The notes: generated by a model from the sequence alone, not told the origin. DNA of 64,000 nucleotides from Cladocopium goreaui (GCA_947184155.2 CAMXCT020000914.1:1-64000); one strand, 5' to 3'; numbered from the stretch's first letter, positions 21,661 to 32,910 are shown. Made by a program: numbers and translations.

Positions 21661-21933
21661 TCACAGAATGGCAGAGTTATATACTGTACCTCATTTTTCT
21701 TTTTTTCCTTGGTGTCATCAATGTAAAGTTGTTTTCAGCATCGTTGTGAGAAACTTCTCAACACTTGCATTGCACAAGTCACCAGGCGAGTATATTATCA
21801 GTTTCAAAGTGTACATTATACATGGATTCTGCCTTGTGTGTTTTCATCCTCAATGCCAGCCATTCCACTTGCAATACAAAGTCGAATAAGTCGATATCCT
21901 TGTTGGCCACCCCTTATCATTTTGTTTCCCAAG

Positions 21934-22025
21934 GACGGAAAGAAGCACGCGGTGGTGCTGCTGTACAAATGGGTTTTGTCGTTGCTGATGCCCGATTTGA
22001 AAGAGCTTGCAGACCGCTTTGGGCA
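21934..22025 (+). CDS. probable exon, unknown protein
   Basis: Acceptor CATTTTGTTTCCCAAG|G (21933), donor TTTGGGCA|GTAGGA (22026), 92 nt. Frame DGKKHAVVLLYKWVLSLLMP then DLKELADRFGQ: a hydrophobic segment followed by an acidic helix. The GC-rich codon use stands out from the flanking AT-rich DNA. Confidence 0.6.
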
Positions 22026-22533
22026 GTAGGACCAGAAACAGGTGGTCAAAATCAAGATAGAGTCAGTTTGTATTGGCTTCGTGGCAGGATTGCCTTGTTG
22101 TTCGGAATTTCATTTAGTGTGAACGATGGCAACAGCCCCACTGCTGCGTGCCTTTCTAGTTGGAAAAAGTTGTATATACAGAATTCATTGGGGCCCAGGA
22201 AGCAGGCAAATGTTTGCTCGGGATGTTTTTTTTTGCCGAGTGCTTTCAATACCAGTTCCTGGCTACCCAACCCTAACATTGACGTAGTTGTTTTGAGTAA
22301 ATACGGTTGTTCCAGGTAATTTTGTAGTCTGACACGGGTCCCCTCATAATATCAGCAGACCATCGTTCGAAATTAACCCGGAGATGAGGTCCTCCAAGAT
22401 AGTATTTGAGTGTTGGAGATATTTCACATTTTTTGCTTTGGAGTTCCATGCTTCAGGTCACCACATTGTGATTTCAGTTCAGGCTGGTAACTTCTTTGAT
22501 AATTCAGGCTGATGAAAAGAACACGGGTTTAAG

Positions 22534-22677
22534 GGCTCCAGAAATACATTTGTCACCTGTGAAGCAGGCCCTAACACCGTTGCTGCGCAGTGTTGCTTGC
22601 GCCCCTCCAAGAGGATCAAGCTGGGCCCTCCTGTGACACTTTGGGAACCTGTGGAGCATGAAGTTTCAGAAAGATGA
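22534..22677 (+). CDS. probable exon, Cys/Pro-containing
   Basis: Acceptor ACGGGTTTAAG|G (22533). Frame GSRNTFVTCEAGPNTVAAQC continuing CLRPSKRIKLGPPVTLWEPV and EHEVSER, TGA at 22675. No family recognised. A donor could lie at CATGAA|GTTTCA (22663). Confidence 0.5.
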   Translation, partial: GSRNTFVTCEAGPNTVAAQCCLRPSKRIKLGPPVTLWEPVEHEVSER

Positions 22678-23634
22678 TGTTTCTTTCTTTCTTCCTGTTG
22701 CGCAGCAATGGGTGAAGAGAAAGTAGATAAAGCCAGAAATTCGAACAGACTGAACACCCATAAGCTGGAAATCGTGATGACCTAGCAAGGGTTTTTGGCA
22801 CAGAAACTCATCGATTGGAGGCCACCTTGCATGTTTCATCGTAAAGTCCTTTCGGTTTGCCCGTCACATGACCTGCTATACCCTTTGGTAATCAAAAATG
22901 GCGTAAGGATAAACAGAGGATATCATTAAAAAAAGATGTAAACATGTATTCCGCTTGCCATGTTTGACACATTTTGACGCCGAAGGGATGAAGGGTAAGT
23001 CCCAGTGTCACAGGGGGCAGTTGCAAGGAATTCGTCCACAGCTGGAGGTGTGAACCGCACGGGGTTTCTATGTGGGGATGTGATTCGCATGATTAATATG
23101 ATGGAAATTTGTATGACCATCGCAAATATATGCAAATATGTGGATGTGCAAGGGCATTATTATTACCATTGTGAGGAGAAGCAATATAAGCCAAGCTGAT
23201 ATGAGCATGAACTGGTTGTAAGTTGCTATAGCGTATAACAGTCATCAGTTGGACGTCATTTTCCAGGGAAGGTGTAGAATCAAGTCACCATAGACAATGG
23301 TGCCTACTGGAGGAACCATGATTTCTGTGACCTAATCCTTTTTTTCCGCGAGCCTCTTGATTCTACATGCATAAGCAGCGAGAATGCCTTTCAAAATAGG
23401 TTGACAATTTGGTTTCCAGTGGGATCTAGATCTGCATGTGGAAGTCAAAGTGACAATCAAGAGAAGTTTTATTCATAAGCACCGACTATAATGCAGCGCC
23501 ATGCTTTGCAGAAATCTCCGAAGCTTTATTTATTCAGAAGAACACCATCGAGATATTGAGAAAGCCTTGGCTAGTATCAAAAATGATTCAGATCATTAAG
23601 GTTCATTAAGTATGAGTCAAAATTTAGGGCCAAG
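22678..23634. other. no supported gene
   Basis: Weak minus-strand frame at 22985-23090 (RFTPPAVDEFLATAPCDTGT). Otherwise AT-rich intron-like DNA. Confidence 0.4.
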
Positions 23635-23796
23635 GCTCCCGCAGATGTCCACCAGTGGACTGATCTTCACTGGGATAATCCGAGAATCCCTCGAGCTGGA
23701 TCATGGTCAGTAGGACGCAGATGCAACTTGGATGCTTATTGTTCTCTTGAACTTACGGCTCTCCCATTGGCAGTCATGTTTGAAAGAGGACTTTAG
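23635..23796 (+). CDS. probable exon, Trp-rich
   Basis: Acceptor TTTAGGGCCAAG|G (23634). Frame APADVHQWTDLHWDNPRIPR then AGSWSVGRRCNLDAYCSLEL and PLAVMFERGL, TAG at 23794. An internal GGTCA|GTAGGA could be the true donor, as at 22026. Unrecognised. Confidence 0.5.
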   Translation, partial: APADVHQWTDLHWDNPRIPRAGSWSVGRRCNLDAYCSLELTALPLAVMFERGL

Positions 23797-24002
23797 AGTT
23801 GATACTGCAGAGACTCGGTTTCACGAAATTCACTGGATCCAAGTTTCGCAAAATCCTTCAATGAAACCTTCGACATGAAACTCTGGAGCTCAAAAAAGAG
23901 TCAATCTAGATCCCTAGAGCTTCAGTTGCTATCATTTGCTACAGCAGGCAGTGCTTTGGATCAGCGTCAGATCTCCTGGTGATTGGATTTGTTTTCTTCC
24001 AG

Positions 24003-24089
24003 GGCGGACGGGAATGCACCAAAAAAACGTGGCTTCAGCAAAGCTTGAACTGCGTTCCCATGCTGCCAGTCACATGGAAGAGACTGTGA
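24003..24089 (+). CDS. probable exon
   Basis: Strong acceptor TTGTTTTCTTCCAG|G (24002). Frame GGRECTKKTWLQQSLNCVPM then LPVTWKRL; the TGA at 24087 overlaps a possible donor ACT|GTGAAC, so the exon may end at 24086. Confidence 0.5.
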   Translation, partial: GGRECTKKTWLQQSLNCVPMLPVTWKRL

Positions 24090-24543
24090 ACCTATGATTT
24101 TCCACGACTATACGCGGAAAACAAGCAGCCCGCAACACGAGTCCTGCAGGCGATACGTTCGTTGGGTTGGTTGAGGAAATGGGAACATTATCTTCAAAGC
24201 ATTAATTCCAGTAAAATATATGAATACAAGGTATTCTTGTAATTTTACAACATCTCTTGCGGGAATGGAAGCGAGTTTGGGTGTTTACATAACCAACACT
24301 CGGATTTTTTTTGAGCTAGCCGCTACTAATTTTCAACCCCGAAGAAATCAACAGCGTGATTTCTTTTGTGGCGCCTGCAGGAGTGTCAGATTATGTCAGA
24401 TTATAATATATATATATGTATATATATATATATCATTTGGCAATCAAATTCATATATATATATATATACATCTATACCTTATACATCATCCAGATGCTGG
24501 CTTCATTGTTTGATTTCTGTTACTTTGCTTATCATCCTTGCAG

Positions 24544-24629
24544 TGATGTTCATCTATTTCTACATGGTACATCATGGTACCTCCCCATGTCATGTTGAGG
24601 CGATCCTGGGCCGCCACTGGGGGGTCCAG
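24544..24629 (+). CDS. probable exon
   Basis: Acceptor TATCATCCTTGCAG (24543) and donor GGGGTCCAG|GTACTA (24630). Frame MFIYFYMVHHGTSPCHVEAI then LGRHWGVQ, 28 codons plus two bases. Confidence 0.45.
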
Positions 24630-24879
24630 GTACTATGTGAAGCACCGCGCTCACAATGAACGGGGTCCTTCAACGTGGCCGTCTCGGGGGCGGGGGCGAA
24701 GCAGACTCAATGTACATACGATGGTGCATTGTATGTGAATGAGCTGTATTGTTCTTGAATGAATTACAATGGTTTTCAGATGTTGTTTGCTTTTAATTCA
24801 AGTTTGACCTCATCATTGCCGAATCAAACTAGTGGTGCTATGTTTTACTCCTCTAATTCCAAAGGGATCTAAAGGGTTG

Positions 24880-25144
24880 GTTTTATGGCAAGGTTGTCAG
24901 CAAAAATGAGCCATGACCAAATTGGACACATCACCCATAGGACCTCAAACTTCCTACCGAGCACGCTCAAAGCATGGAATATGTCGACGGCCTTCTTTGA
25001 GACAACCAGGATTTCTATCACAATGAATGACCCCAGTCGAGATAGACACATATATAACTATCCATAACTATCCTCTGGCAATTGGCTGCAGTTTTCTATA
25101 GATGGACCATGGCTTCCATAGCTATGTTAAACTGTCGGAGGGTA
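24880..25144. other. coding potential on both strands, then a decayed MITE
   Basis: Plus THRTSNFLPSTLKAWNMSTA and minus VSKKAVDIFHALSVLGRKFE both open at 24930-25040. 25068-25144 (CTATCCTCTGGCAATT ... GTTAAACTGTCGGAGGGTAA) looks like a shrunken family A MITE. Confidence 0.3.
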
Positions 25145-25564
25145 AGATAAACAAACAAAAAACATTCAAAACAATTATTGGTTCTTGGCCAATTACATAT
25201 TCATAAGGCTAAGCCCATGTTTGGTGGTATTGGGGGAATACAACATTCATGGTTTGTTGCAGATGTTCTCTTATCCCAATGGGTTGGTTTAAGGGAAACT
25301 CCGGGCTTGCAACTGCATGGATTCCTCCAGGGGCTTGATGGTTTCCTCGCAAGAAAAACATGTTCAAAGCAACATTTGGAGCGTTGGGGATCTGGAGATT
25401 GGATATCACGTGGAAAAGCATCATATGAATGGTTTCCTACATAGTTTCTTATGGTTTCCTATGAAAAACATGCTTTCCATGGGTTTCCATGGGTTTCCTA
25501 TGTTTTTCAGCTTGATACCAACCCATTGACCCACTGACCTTGACGTTTCGTGGTGTCTCCTCAG

Positions 25565-25641
25565 GTGGAGTGAGACCACCCTGGGCATCGCCACACGGAG
25601 TCGGCCACCTGAAAGGCGGGGAATCCGGGGAAAATGGCCAG
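25565..25641 (+). CDS. probable exon
   Basis: Acceptor GTGGTGTCTCCTCAG|G (25564), donor AATGGCCAG|GTGAAC (25642). Frame WSETTLGIATRSRPPERRGI then RGKWP. The frame stays open after the donor (GELLVLVVDVN), so the 3' border is not fixed. Confidence 0.4.
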
Positions 25642-26084
25642 GTGAACTGTTGGTGTTGGTGGTGGATGTCAACATATGTGTATATATATATAGTCATAAT
25701 ATAACATAATTCCATGATATCATATTTCATATCATATACATTTTTTTTAATACTTATGTTTTGATTATATAATTATATACCATGTATGATTATTATATGA
25801 TATATCACATATATATATATACAAAAGATATACTGTACATTTATTTGCAGTGGTGTGTAGGCACCTGTGGATAATGTTGTGTGCACTTACTCTTTTAATT
25901 ATTTCTTAACACCAACATGCATGGGTATAACTCAGTTGTTTAGTAATTTACTATTTTGTGGTTGCTGAATGTTGACGTTCAATGGATGCTAATTTTGTTT
26001 CGTTTTTTTGTTCGTGCGTTGCCCCCCCGCTGAGAAGGAAAACATGTTACATGCTGAGGTTTTCCTATTTTATGATTTGCCAAG

Positions 26085-26296
26085 GGTTTGGACTTACACC
26101 ATCAGGGAAGACTTGCACGGATGATTTTGATGCATTGGAGGCAGCAGTTTACATACTTCGGACTCTGGATGAGATAGTTCTGATATGCTCTGATAATCCA
26201 AGATGTTGGAAGGTTGCGAGGGGCACTGGCCTTGTGCGAAGGAGTAAGCTGAGTAAGCATTGCACGGTCAAGATTCCAAGGGACAGCTTAGTTTGA
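26085..26296 (+). CDS. probable terminal exon
   Basis: Acceptor-like TATGATTTGCCAAG|G (26084). Frame FGLTPSGKTCTDDFDALEAA then VYILRTLDEIVLICSDNPRC and ending CTVKIPRDSLV, TGA at 26294. A second open block in another frame (YRHFFRNIFAAVPSFKAYQV, 26345-26465) follows and might be a separate exon. Confidence 0.45.
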
Positions 26297-26523
26297 AGAA
26301 TCTTTCGCCCTGCACTGAGATGCACTTCTCATCATTTTTCTTACAAGCGCCATATCGACATTTTTTTCGCAACATCTTCGCTGCAGTTCCAAGTTTCAAG
26401 GCTTATCAAGTGAGAAACAAAGCAGGGTGTCTCAAAACTATCAACAAGTTTTGCCACCAACCCTGAATGAACATCCCTGAAGAATATTATACAGATATGG
26501 ACAACATATAGATATCAGCCAAG

Positions 26524-26707
26524 GGCAGCCTTGTCACGTCAACAGTTCCTTCACAGCCCCAATGGCACCCTTTCCGCGTCGTTCTCGCGCATTGGCACCT
26601 GGTTTGGCTGTGTTGGTGAGCTTTGGGAGGAGTTTCCTTGGTCTTTTAGCTGCATTATAGGCTCGCAATGGCTAAGAAAGTTGGAGGATGGAACAAATGA
26701 ACACAAG
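26524..26707 (+). CDS. probable exon
   Basis: Acceptor ATATCAGCCAAG|G (26523) and strong donor ACACAAG|GTACGC (26708). Frame AALSRQQFLHSPNGTLSASF continuing SRIGTWFGCVGELWEEFPWS and LRKLEDGTNEHK, 61 codons. No family recognised. It directly precedes the giant TATG array. Confidence 0.55.
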
Positions 26708-26823
26708 GTACGCTGATAAACCATGATAAACCCTTCACAAGTGAAGATTTGAAGTGATAACTCACCAATAATCCCTAATATACATAATATATAATCATAT
26801 ATATAATTTAAGCGCACACACAC

Positions 26824-26861
<38 letters not shown>

Positions 26862-27538
26862 TGTATGTATGTATGTAATGTATGTATGTATGTATGTAAT
26901 GTATGTATGTATGTAATGTATGTATGTATGTATGTATGTATGTATGTATGTATGTATGTATGGTATGTATGTATGTATGGTATGTATGGTATGTATGGTA
27001 TGTATGGTATGTATGGTATGTATGGTATGTATGGTATGTATGGTATGTATGGTATGTATGTATTGTATGGTATGTATGTATTGTATGGTATGTATGTATT
27101 GTATGGTATGTATGTATTGTATGGTATGTATGTATTGTATTGTATGTATGTATTGTATTGTATGTATGTATTGTATTGTATGTATGTATTGTATTGTATG
27201 TATGTATTGTATTGTATGTATGTATTGTATTGTATGTATGTATTGTATTGTATGTATGTATTGTATTGTATGTATGTATTGTATTGTATGTATGTATTGT
27301 ACTGTATGTATGTATGTATGTATGTATGTATGTATGTATGTATGTATGTATGTATGTATGTATGTATGTATGTATGTATGTATGTATGTATGTATGTATG
27401 TATGTATGTATGTATGTATGTCTGTGTATGTATGTATGTATGTATGTATGTATGTATGTATGTATGTATGTATGTATGTATGTATGTATGTATGTATGTA
27501 TGTATGTATGTATGTATGTATGTATGTATGTATGTATG

Positions 27539-27569
<31 letters not shown>

Positions 27570-27708
27570 TGTGTGTATGTATGTATTTATGTATGTATGT
27601 ATGTATGAATGTATGTATGTATGTAGTGTATGTATGTATGTATGTATGTATGTGTGTATGAATGTATCTATGTATGTATCTATGTATGTATGTATGTATG
27701 TATGTATG
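26824..27708. repeat. TATG tetranucleotide array, about 885 bp
   Basis: Zoned: TATG with AATG interruptions to 26950; TATGTATGG units to about 27060; TATGTATGTATTGTATTG units to 27300; then nearly pure TATG to 27560 and a degenerate tail. All three plus frames are open (MYVC, CMYV patterns), an artefact of the repeat. Confidence 0.97.
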
Positions 27709-27833
27709 TCGAGACCCAGCGGTTGCAGTGACCGCAGAAGGCGACCATTGCCTGTTTGTCGATGGTTTTTCCGGCTATAAACCTATAAACAAATATATGC
27801 TAAACATTTTTTCGAGCAAACTTTTCTGCTCAA

Positions 27834-28178
27834 TCACTGCTGCGTATATGTTTTCAAGTCGGTTTTCGCGTGCACAACCGAGCCCCAAACCGGGACTTCG
27901 TAAGGTCTGCCGCAGGTGCAAACGCCTCGCAAGGCATCGGCTTGGGCCTGCGAGACCCAGCGGTTGCAGTGAGCGCAGAAGGCGACCATTGCCTGTGCGA
28001 CCAAGACCAAGCAGGCAGGGCAGCCGGCCACAATTGCCTGTGCCTGGGCCTGGGTGACCCAGACAGAACAGTGAGGGCAAAAGACGATGAGGGCCTCCGG
28101 TGTCATCGAACGTGGTTTGCTGGACAATTGCCTGTTTGCTGGACAATTGGCTATAAACCTATAAACAAATGTGGGCAA
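27834..28178 (-). CDS. CxxC-repeat (zinc-ribbon-like) protein fragment
   Basis: Minus frame of 114 codons: PEALIVFCPHCSVWVTQAQA, then IVAGCPACLVLVAQAMVAFC, then AHCNRWVSQAQADALRGVCT and CGRPYEVPVWG. Four Cys pairs (CPHC, CPAC, CAHC, CTC) separated by Val/Gln/Ala-rich spacers look like degenerate tandem zinc ribbons. A further partial unit (QAMVAFCGHCNRWVS) is readable on minus at 27712-27757, cut by the TATG array. The opposite strand is also open but has no such pattern. Possibly a captured gene fragment or an exon whose introns are the flanking arrays. Confidence 0.4.
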   Translation of the reverse strand: MPTFVYRFIANCPANRQLSSKPRSMTPEALIVFCPHCSVWVTQAQAQAIVAGCPACLVLVAQAMVAFCAHCNRWVSQAQADALRGVCTCGRPYEVPVWGSVVHAKTDLKTYTQQ

Positions 28179-28259
28179 CCCGATGCCAAAAAACGACCAA
28201 ACTATGGGATGGTTTTTATGGTTTTTGAAACCAATTTATATCACTTTATGATGATTTGG

Positions 28260-28830
28260 CGATGTATGTATGTATGTATGTATGTTAGTTATGTATGTAT
28301 ATTATGTATATATATATGTATATTATATATATATGCATATTATATATATATGTATAATATATATATATGTATGTAATATATATATATGTAAATATGTATG
28401 TATATTAAATATATGTATGTATATTATATATATATATGTATGTAATATATGTATATTATATGTATGTATATGAAATATACGTATGTATATTATACATGTA
28501 TGTAAAATATATATGTATGTATATTATATATGTGTATATATATTATATATATATGTATATATATTAAATATATATATATATATATGTATATTAAAAATAT
28601 GTATGTATAATTTATATATGTATGTATATATACAAAGTATGTATGTGTATATTAAAAATATGTATGTATATTATATTTATGTATATTATACATATATATA
28701 AATATGTATGTATGTATATTAAATATATATGTATATTATATATATATATATATGATTATATATGTATGTATACTATATATATATATATATCATATATATG
28801 TATGTATATTATATATATACAGTTGATACA
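28260..28830. repeat. TATA/TATG-rich microsatellite
   Basis: Alternating TATG and TA runs with AAATATAT variants; all frames are Tyr/Ile/Met-rich artefacts. Confidence 0.95.
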
Positions 28831-29012
28831 TACCTACCTGGAACTTAAATGACCTCCATTTTGGATCACCTTCCTTTTTCTTGTTCAAAACCTTCCAAAA
28901 TAAGGGTCATTTCGGGTCCGGGTATCTATAATTAAAAGACATTACGAATCAACTAGTGGATTTCCGGGCATCACGTTTTTTTTCCCTGCGCGAACTGTTT
29001 TGCATCCAAATG

Positions 29013-29167
29013 TACAGGGTGGTGCCCCAGTTCGTTAGCTAAGTTGGTTTATAAATCCAATAACTATAGTTTATAGGTGATATATCGAACTAGTTGGGAG
29101 CGCCGTTCCCAACTAGTTCATGGGATTATAACCCATTTATAACTTCGGGGGGGGGCACCACCTTGTA
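29013..29167. mobile_element. MITE family C, copy with palindromic insert
   Basis: 155 bp from TA-CAGGGTGGTGCCCC to GGGGCACCACCTTG-TA. Reverse-complement relative of 58643-58773. It carries an extra perfect hairpin GAACTAGTTGGGA (29087-29099) / TCCCAACTAGTTC (29107-29119) absent from the other copy. Confidence 0.8.
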
Positions 29168-29345
29168 TGGTAGATATGGTAATTAGTACATCTACCACGC
29201 ATTGAGCATATGGGTTTGGGAATACCTACCCTAAATACGGCACCAGAGGCTCTGTACCTACGTCTTTCCGAACTATCAAGTGGTTAATGAACCATATTGT
29301 ATGGAGATCTCCTCAAGTTCTCATGGCTAACCATGTCAAAACATA

Positions 29346-29459
29346 TCACCCTCTGGTAATTTAACAATTCGCTATGGGAGCTGTGACCTATTATTATCGA
29401 TGATTTATCTACTAAACATGGTCATGTTCTATGGCGAATTCTTAGATGAACAAATGGTA
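29346..29459. mobile_element. MITE family A, diverged
   Basis: Left end CACCCTCTGGTAATTTAAC is clear; right end CAAATGGTAA is decayed. Internal GAATTCGCCAT-like arms remain. Confidence 0.5.
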
Positions 29460-29629
29460 AATTCCCATTAAATTCAAGTAAATTAAATCCCGATTTCTTG
29501 ATTGATGGCTAAACTATACATTAAATACCATTCAATTTCCATTCTAACTATTCCCACCAAAACCCATTCAGTTCTCATGATATTTTCTTTAACACACACT
29601 TCCCACTAAACCTACAGGTTTTTTTTCAG

Positions 29630-29752
29630 GATGAACTCGGATGGTTTCGTGAGAAAGTGCCGCCTCTGCGGCTCGATTGGATGCTTGCTGCAGCTGAGCA
29701 TTGGCCTGGAGTCACCCATTGGGCAGCTCGACATCAGCAATCATCAGCATCA
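29630..29752 (+). CDS. probable exon, Trp-rich
   Basis: Strong acceptor ACAGGTTTTTTTTCAG|G (29629), donor CAGCATCA|GTATGA (29753); exactly 41 codons, phase 0 at both ends. Frame DELGWFREKVPPLRLDWMLA then AAEHWPGVTHWAARHQQSSA. GC-rich against an AT-rich background. No family recognised. Confidence 0.6.
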
Positions 29753-30065
29753 GTATGAATGTACGATAAACAATGACATACAGACACAATGTATCGACAT
29801 CAGTATGTGTGTGTATATATACACAGTATATATATACATATAGATACATATAGTAAAACTGATCAAGAAGATTGGGGCTATTGAGATTGGAGAGTGCCCA
29901 AATATACTATACAACACCCTAATTTTGGTAGACAGAAATCCCTAGACCTTGGTTTCTTGCAGTGAATCAACATGTTCGTTGATTATGTTGAGTAAATATC
30001 ACAGATTTGCGGCGAACCCCGTCCAATTGTTTGTTGACTAAATCACATTAATTTCGTATTTAATA

Positions 30066-30172
30066 TAACCTCTGGTTTTTTAACATAGCCATGGGAAATG
30101 GCCCATTTATAGATATGTTTAACTATGAAAAATGGTGGATCTTCCACGGCTATGTTAAATAACCAGATGGTA
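30066..30172. mobile_element. MITE family A
   Basis: TAACCTCTGGTTTTTTAACATAGCC ends trimmed here to TAACCTCTGG ... CCAGATGGTA, with the ACATAGCCATGG / CACGGCTATGTT arms. Confidence 0.7.
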
Positions 30173-30332
30173 ATCCTCAATTTTAGCTGGTTCACTCCAC
30201 ATGTTTGTCCTAACTTTCATGTGACCATCCCAAAAAAAATGTTTAATTTATGTTTCCTCGCAGGTGTTATCGAAATCCCAGTTAGCTGACGAAATTCCAT
30301 TCTTGCAGCCAACTTCCCAAACTCTTGCTGTT

Positions 30333-30441
30333 TACCCTCTGGTAATTTAACATAGACCCTGAAAATCACCAATGTTTAATGGAAACTAGTCTTCCAACCC
30401 CGATGACTGCCAGGGTCGAACTGTTAATTTACCAGAGGGTA
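30333..30441. mobile_element. MITE family A
   Basis: TA-CCCTCTGGTAATTTAAC to GTTAATTTACCAGAGGG-TA, 109 bp; interior is unlike the other copies. An isolated right end of the same family (ATTTACCAGAGGGTA) lies at 30558-30572. Confidence 0.8.
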
Positions 30442-30743
30442 TAAACCATTATAGCTATGGATACTATAGTAGCTATTAATGGTATAGTCATGGCTAATGA
30501 TGGGATTAATATGATGGGATATAACCCAAACATACCCTTACCATTAGTCTATGTTTATTTACCAGAGGGTAATGGTTACTATAATAAACCATTATAACCA
30601 TTGTAAACCATTATAACCATAATTAATATAGTAACCATTATAAACCATTATAACTTTTGTTGCGTTGAGTTTCCAACCCAAAAATCGTCCCTCTTTACCA
30701 AAATCGTCCCACCTCCGCCAGAAAAAAAAACGGTGACCTCCAG

Positions 30744-30850
30744 CTGCGATGGTGGATGAGCGCTCAAGAGCTGTGCATCGACCGAGGCAATGGTCATGGC
30801 CATATCCTGCCAAGGCTATCGACTGAAATGCCTCTGGCGTCTCTATTGTA
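30744..30850 (+). CDS. possible exon
   Basis: Acceptor ACGGTGACCTCCAG (30743). Frame LRWWMSAQELCIDRGNGHGH then ILPRLSTEMPLASLL, phase 0, compatible with the exon ending at 29752. The minus strand is also open here (AFQSIALAGYGHDHCLGRCT), so strand is not certain. Confidence 0.35.
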
Positions 30851-31154
30851 CTATCTATATATATATATATATATATATATTCACTCGTAGGGATGTATAG
30901 ATCCTGGCAACTACTAGCTAGGGACCATATCAATCTTCATTGTAGACCCTCCTGGTGGGGTCTGACATGGGGTCTGGAATGAAAAACCCTATGGGTTCCC
31001 ACAACTTACCTGCAAACATCTCAGACCCTTCCATAGGGACCTGGAACACCTACTGTGAGCGAACAGCATGCACAAGGTAACTTCATTGTAGACCCTTCCC
31101 CCGTGTGACATCCTGATACATCCTGGAAACCCAGCAGTCCAGCACAGCAGGGTT

Positions 31155-32200
31155 GATGGGAAGCCTTCAGATTCTAGTGGTCCAACTCTCAGATGGCAGG
31201 ATGGCACAACTTTCACCAGTGATGTCTTTTTCTCTTAAGACAGCAGTCATGTGGTTGAGACATGTTGAGACATGTTGATACCAGTTTGAGTTCTCGGTGG
31301 CCACATGTTCTGAATGATTTTTCATGGAGTTGAAGGGTCTGAAATGGTGTTACCCAAGATATCAGGCATGGTTTCAACATTAATGGCTCAGGCAACACCA
31401 TGTCAGACCCACACATGTAATGCACGCCCTTGCTTCAGGTGATGGGAAGCCTTCAGATTCTAGTGGTCCAACTCCCAGATGGCAAGGTGGCATAACTTTC
31501 ACCAGTGATGTCTTTTCTCTTAAGACAGCAGTCATGTGGTTGAGACATGTTGATACCAGTTTGAGTTCTCGGTGGCCACATGTTCTGATTGATGCTTCAT
31601 GGAGTTGAAGGGTCTGAAATGGTGTTACCCAAGATGTCAGGCATGGTTTCAACCTTGATGGCTCAGCAAACACCATGTCAGACCCTCACATGTAATGCAC
31701 GCCCCAACTTCAGGTGATGGGAAGCCTTCAGATTCTAGTGGTCCAACTCCCAGATGGCAAGGTGGCAAAACGAAAGTTGCAACGATTTTCACCAGCGATG
31801 TCTTTTCTCTTAAGGCAGCAGTCATGTGGTTGAGACATGTTGAGACATGTTGGTACCAGTTTGAGTTCTCGGCGGCCACATGTTCTGAATGATTTTTCAT
31901 GGAGTTGAAGGGTCTGAAATGGTGTTACCCAAGATGTCAGGCATGGTTTCAACCTTGATGGCTCAGGAAACACCATGTCAGACCCTCACATGTAATGCAC
32001 GCCCCAGCTTCAGGTGATGGGAAGCCTTCAGATTCTAGTGGTCCAACTCTCAGATGGCAAGATGGCAAAATGGAAGATGCAACAATTTTCACCAGCGATG
32101 TCTTTTCTCTTAAGACAGCAGTCATGTGGTTGAGACATGTTGAGACATGTTGGTACCAGTTTGAGTTCTCGGTTGCCACATGTTCCGAATGATTTTTCAT
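31155..32200. repeat. four tandem units of 275-300 bp
   Basis: Units begin GATGGGAAGCCTTCAGATTC at 31155, 31441, 31716 and 32016; the last is partial. Length differences come from GTTGAGACATGTTGAGACAT duplication and small indels. GGGTCTGACATGG-like motifs on both strands extend from 30950 to 32390. Minus frames through the units (HVSTCLNHMTAVLREKTSLV) recur with each copy and may not be genes. Confidence 0.92.
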
Positions 32201-32475
32201 CCTTTACATCCCTTCACAGGGTCTAACATGAAGTTCTGTATTACTTACTCCAAAAGGTCTAGAGTGAATTTCATTCTCTGCTTCCAAGGGTCTGACATGG
32301 TATCTGGAGAGGGTCTAAACTGAATTCAAGGCATGTCAGACCTTTTGGAAAATGGACCCTAAGCAGACCATGTTAGACCCTCTAGTAGTTGAGAGTATAT
32401 GTATAGTATGTCCAAGTGGAGAAACCATACAGGTTCTGCAATGTAATTCTTGGAAGTGGTATAGGTGGTGTATAT

Positions 32476-32582
32476 ATATATATAGAGAGTATATTATATA
32501 ATATTATATTATATTATATTATATTATATTATATTGTAATGTATTGTATTGTATTGTATTATATTATATTATATTATATGAA
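32476..32582. repeat. TATAT pentanucleotide run
   Basis: ATTATATTATATT units with a TATTGTATTG middle zone. Confidence 0.9.
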
Positions 32583-32680
32583 ATATATTCTTCAAATCTC
32601 GTCAGGCTTGAATGGATACTTCACTGGGCAAACGTTGGAAGTTCATCATCTCAGACATGGTCCTTGTTTGGATTTCACTC

Positions 32681-32910
32681 TCAAGGGGGCGCAAACCGTT
32701 GCGCAAGCGTCCGACAAAACAACATCAAACCTGGCACATGGATGTTACCTTCCCATATTCCGTCCCTCAGTTGACCCGCGGGAATTTCCCGCACCAAGTC
32801 TCGTGCCATGCCATGGATCTGAAGGACTGCTGCAGCTGCTTGGCGCTCCACTTCAACGTCTGTGGCTGCACTCCACACTGCTCGTGTGACCACGATGGTG
32901 GCGTTTTGAG
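32681..32910 (-). CDS. possible retrotransposon Gag-like fragment
   Basis: Minus frame ATDVEVERQAAAAVLQIHGM continuing ARDLVREIPAGQLRDGI and LMLFCRTLAQRFAPP. The Q-A-A-A-x-L-Q-I-x-G-x-A-R pattern followed by a RF(A/G)P end recalls Gag regions of copia-type elements of dinoflagellates, recognised from memory only. Two other frames of this GC-rich block are open (minus GEAISHFNKTLARRHLKTPP; plus CCSCLALHFNVCGCTPHCSC), so the frame is uncertain. No protease, integrase or RT is nearby. Confidence 0.3.

Noticed and set aside
26865-27780. Long MYVC / CMYV frames
   Set aside because: Direct translation of the TATG microsatellite in three frames.
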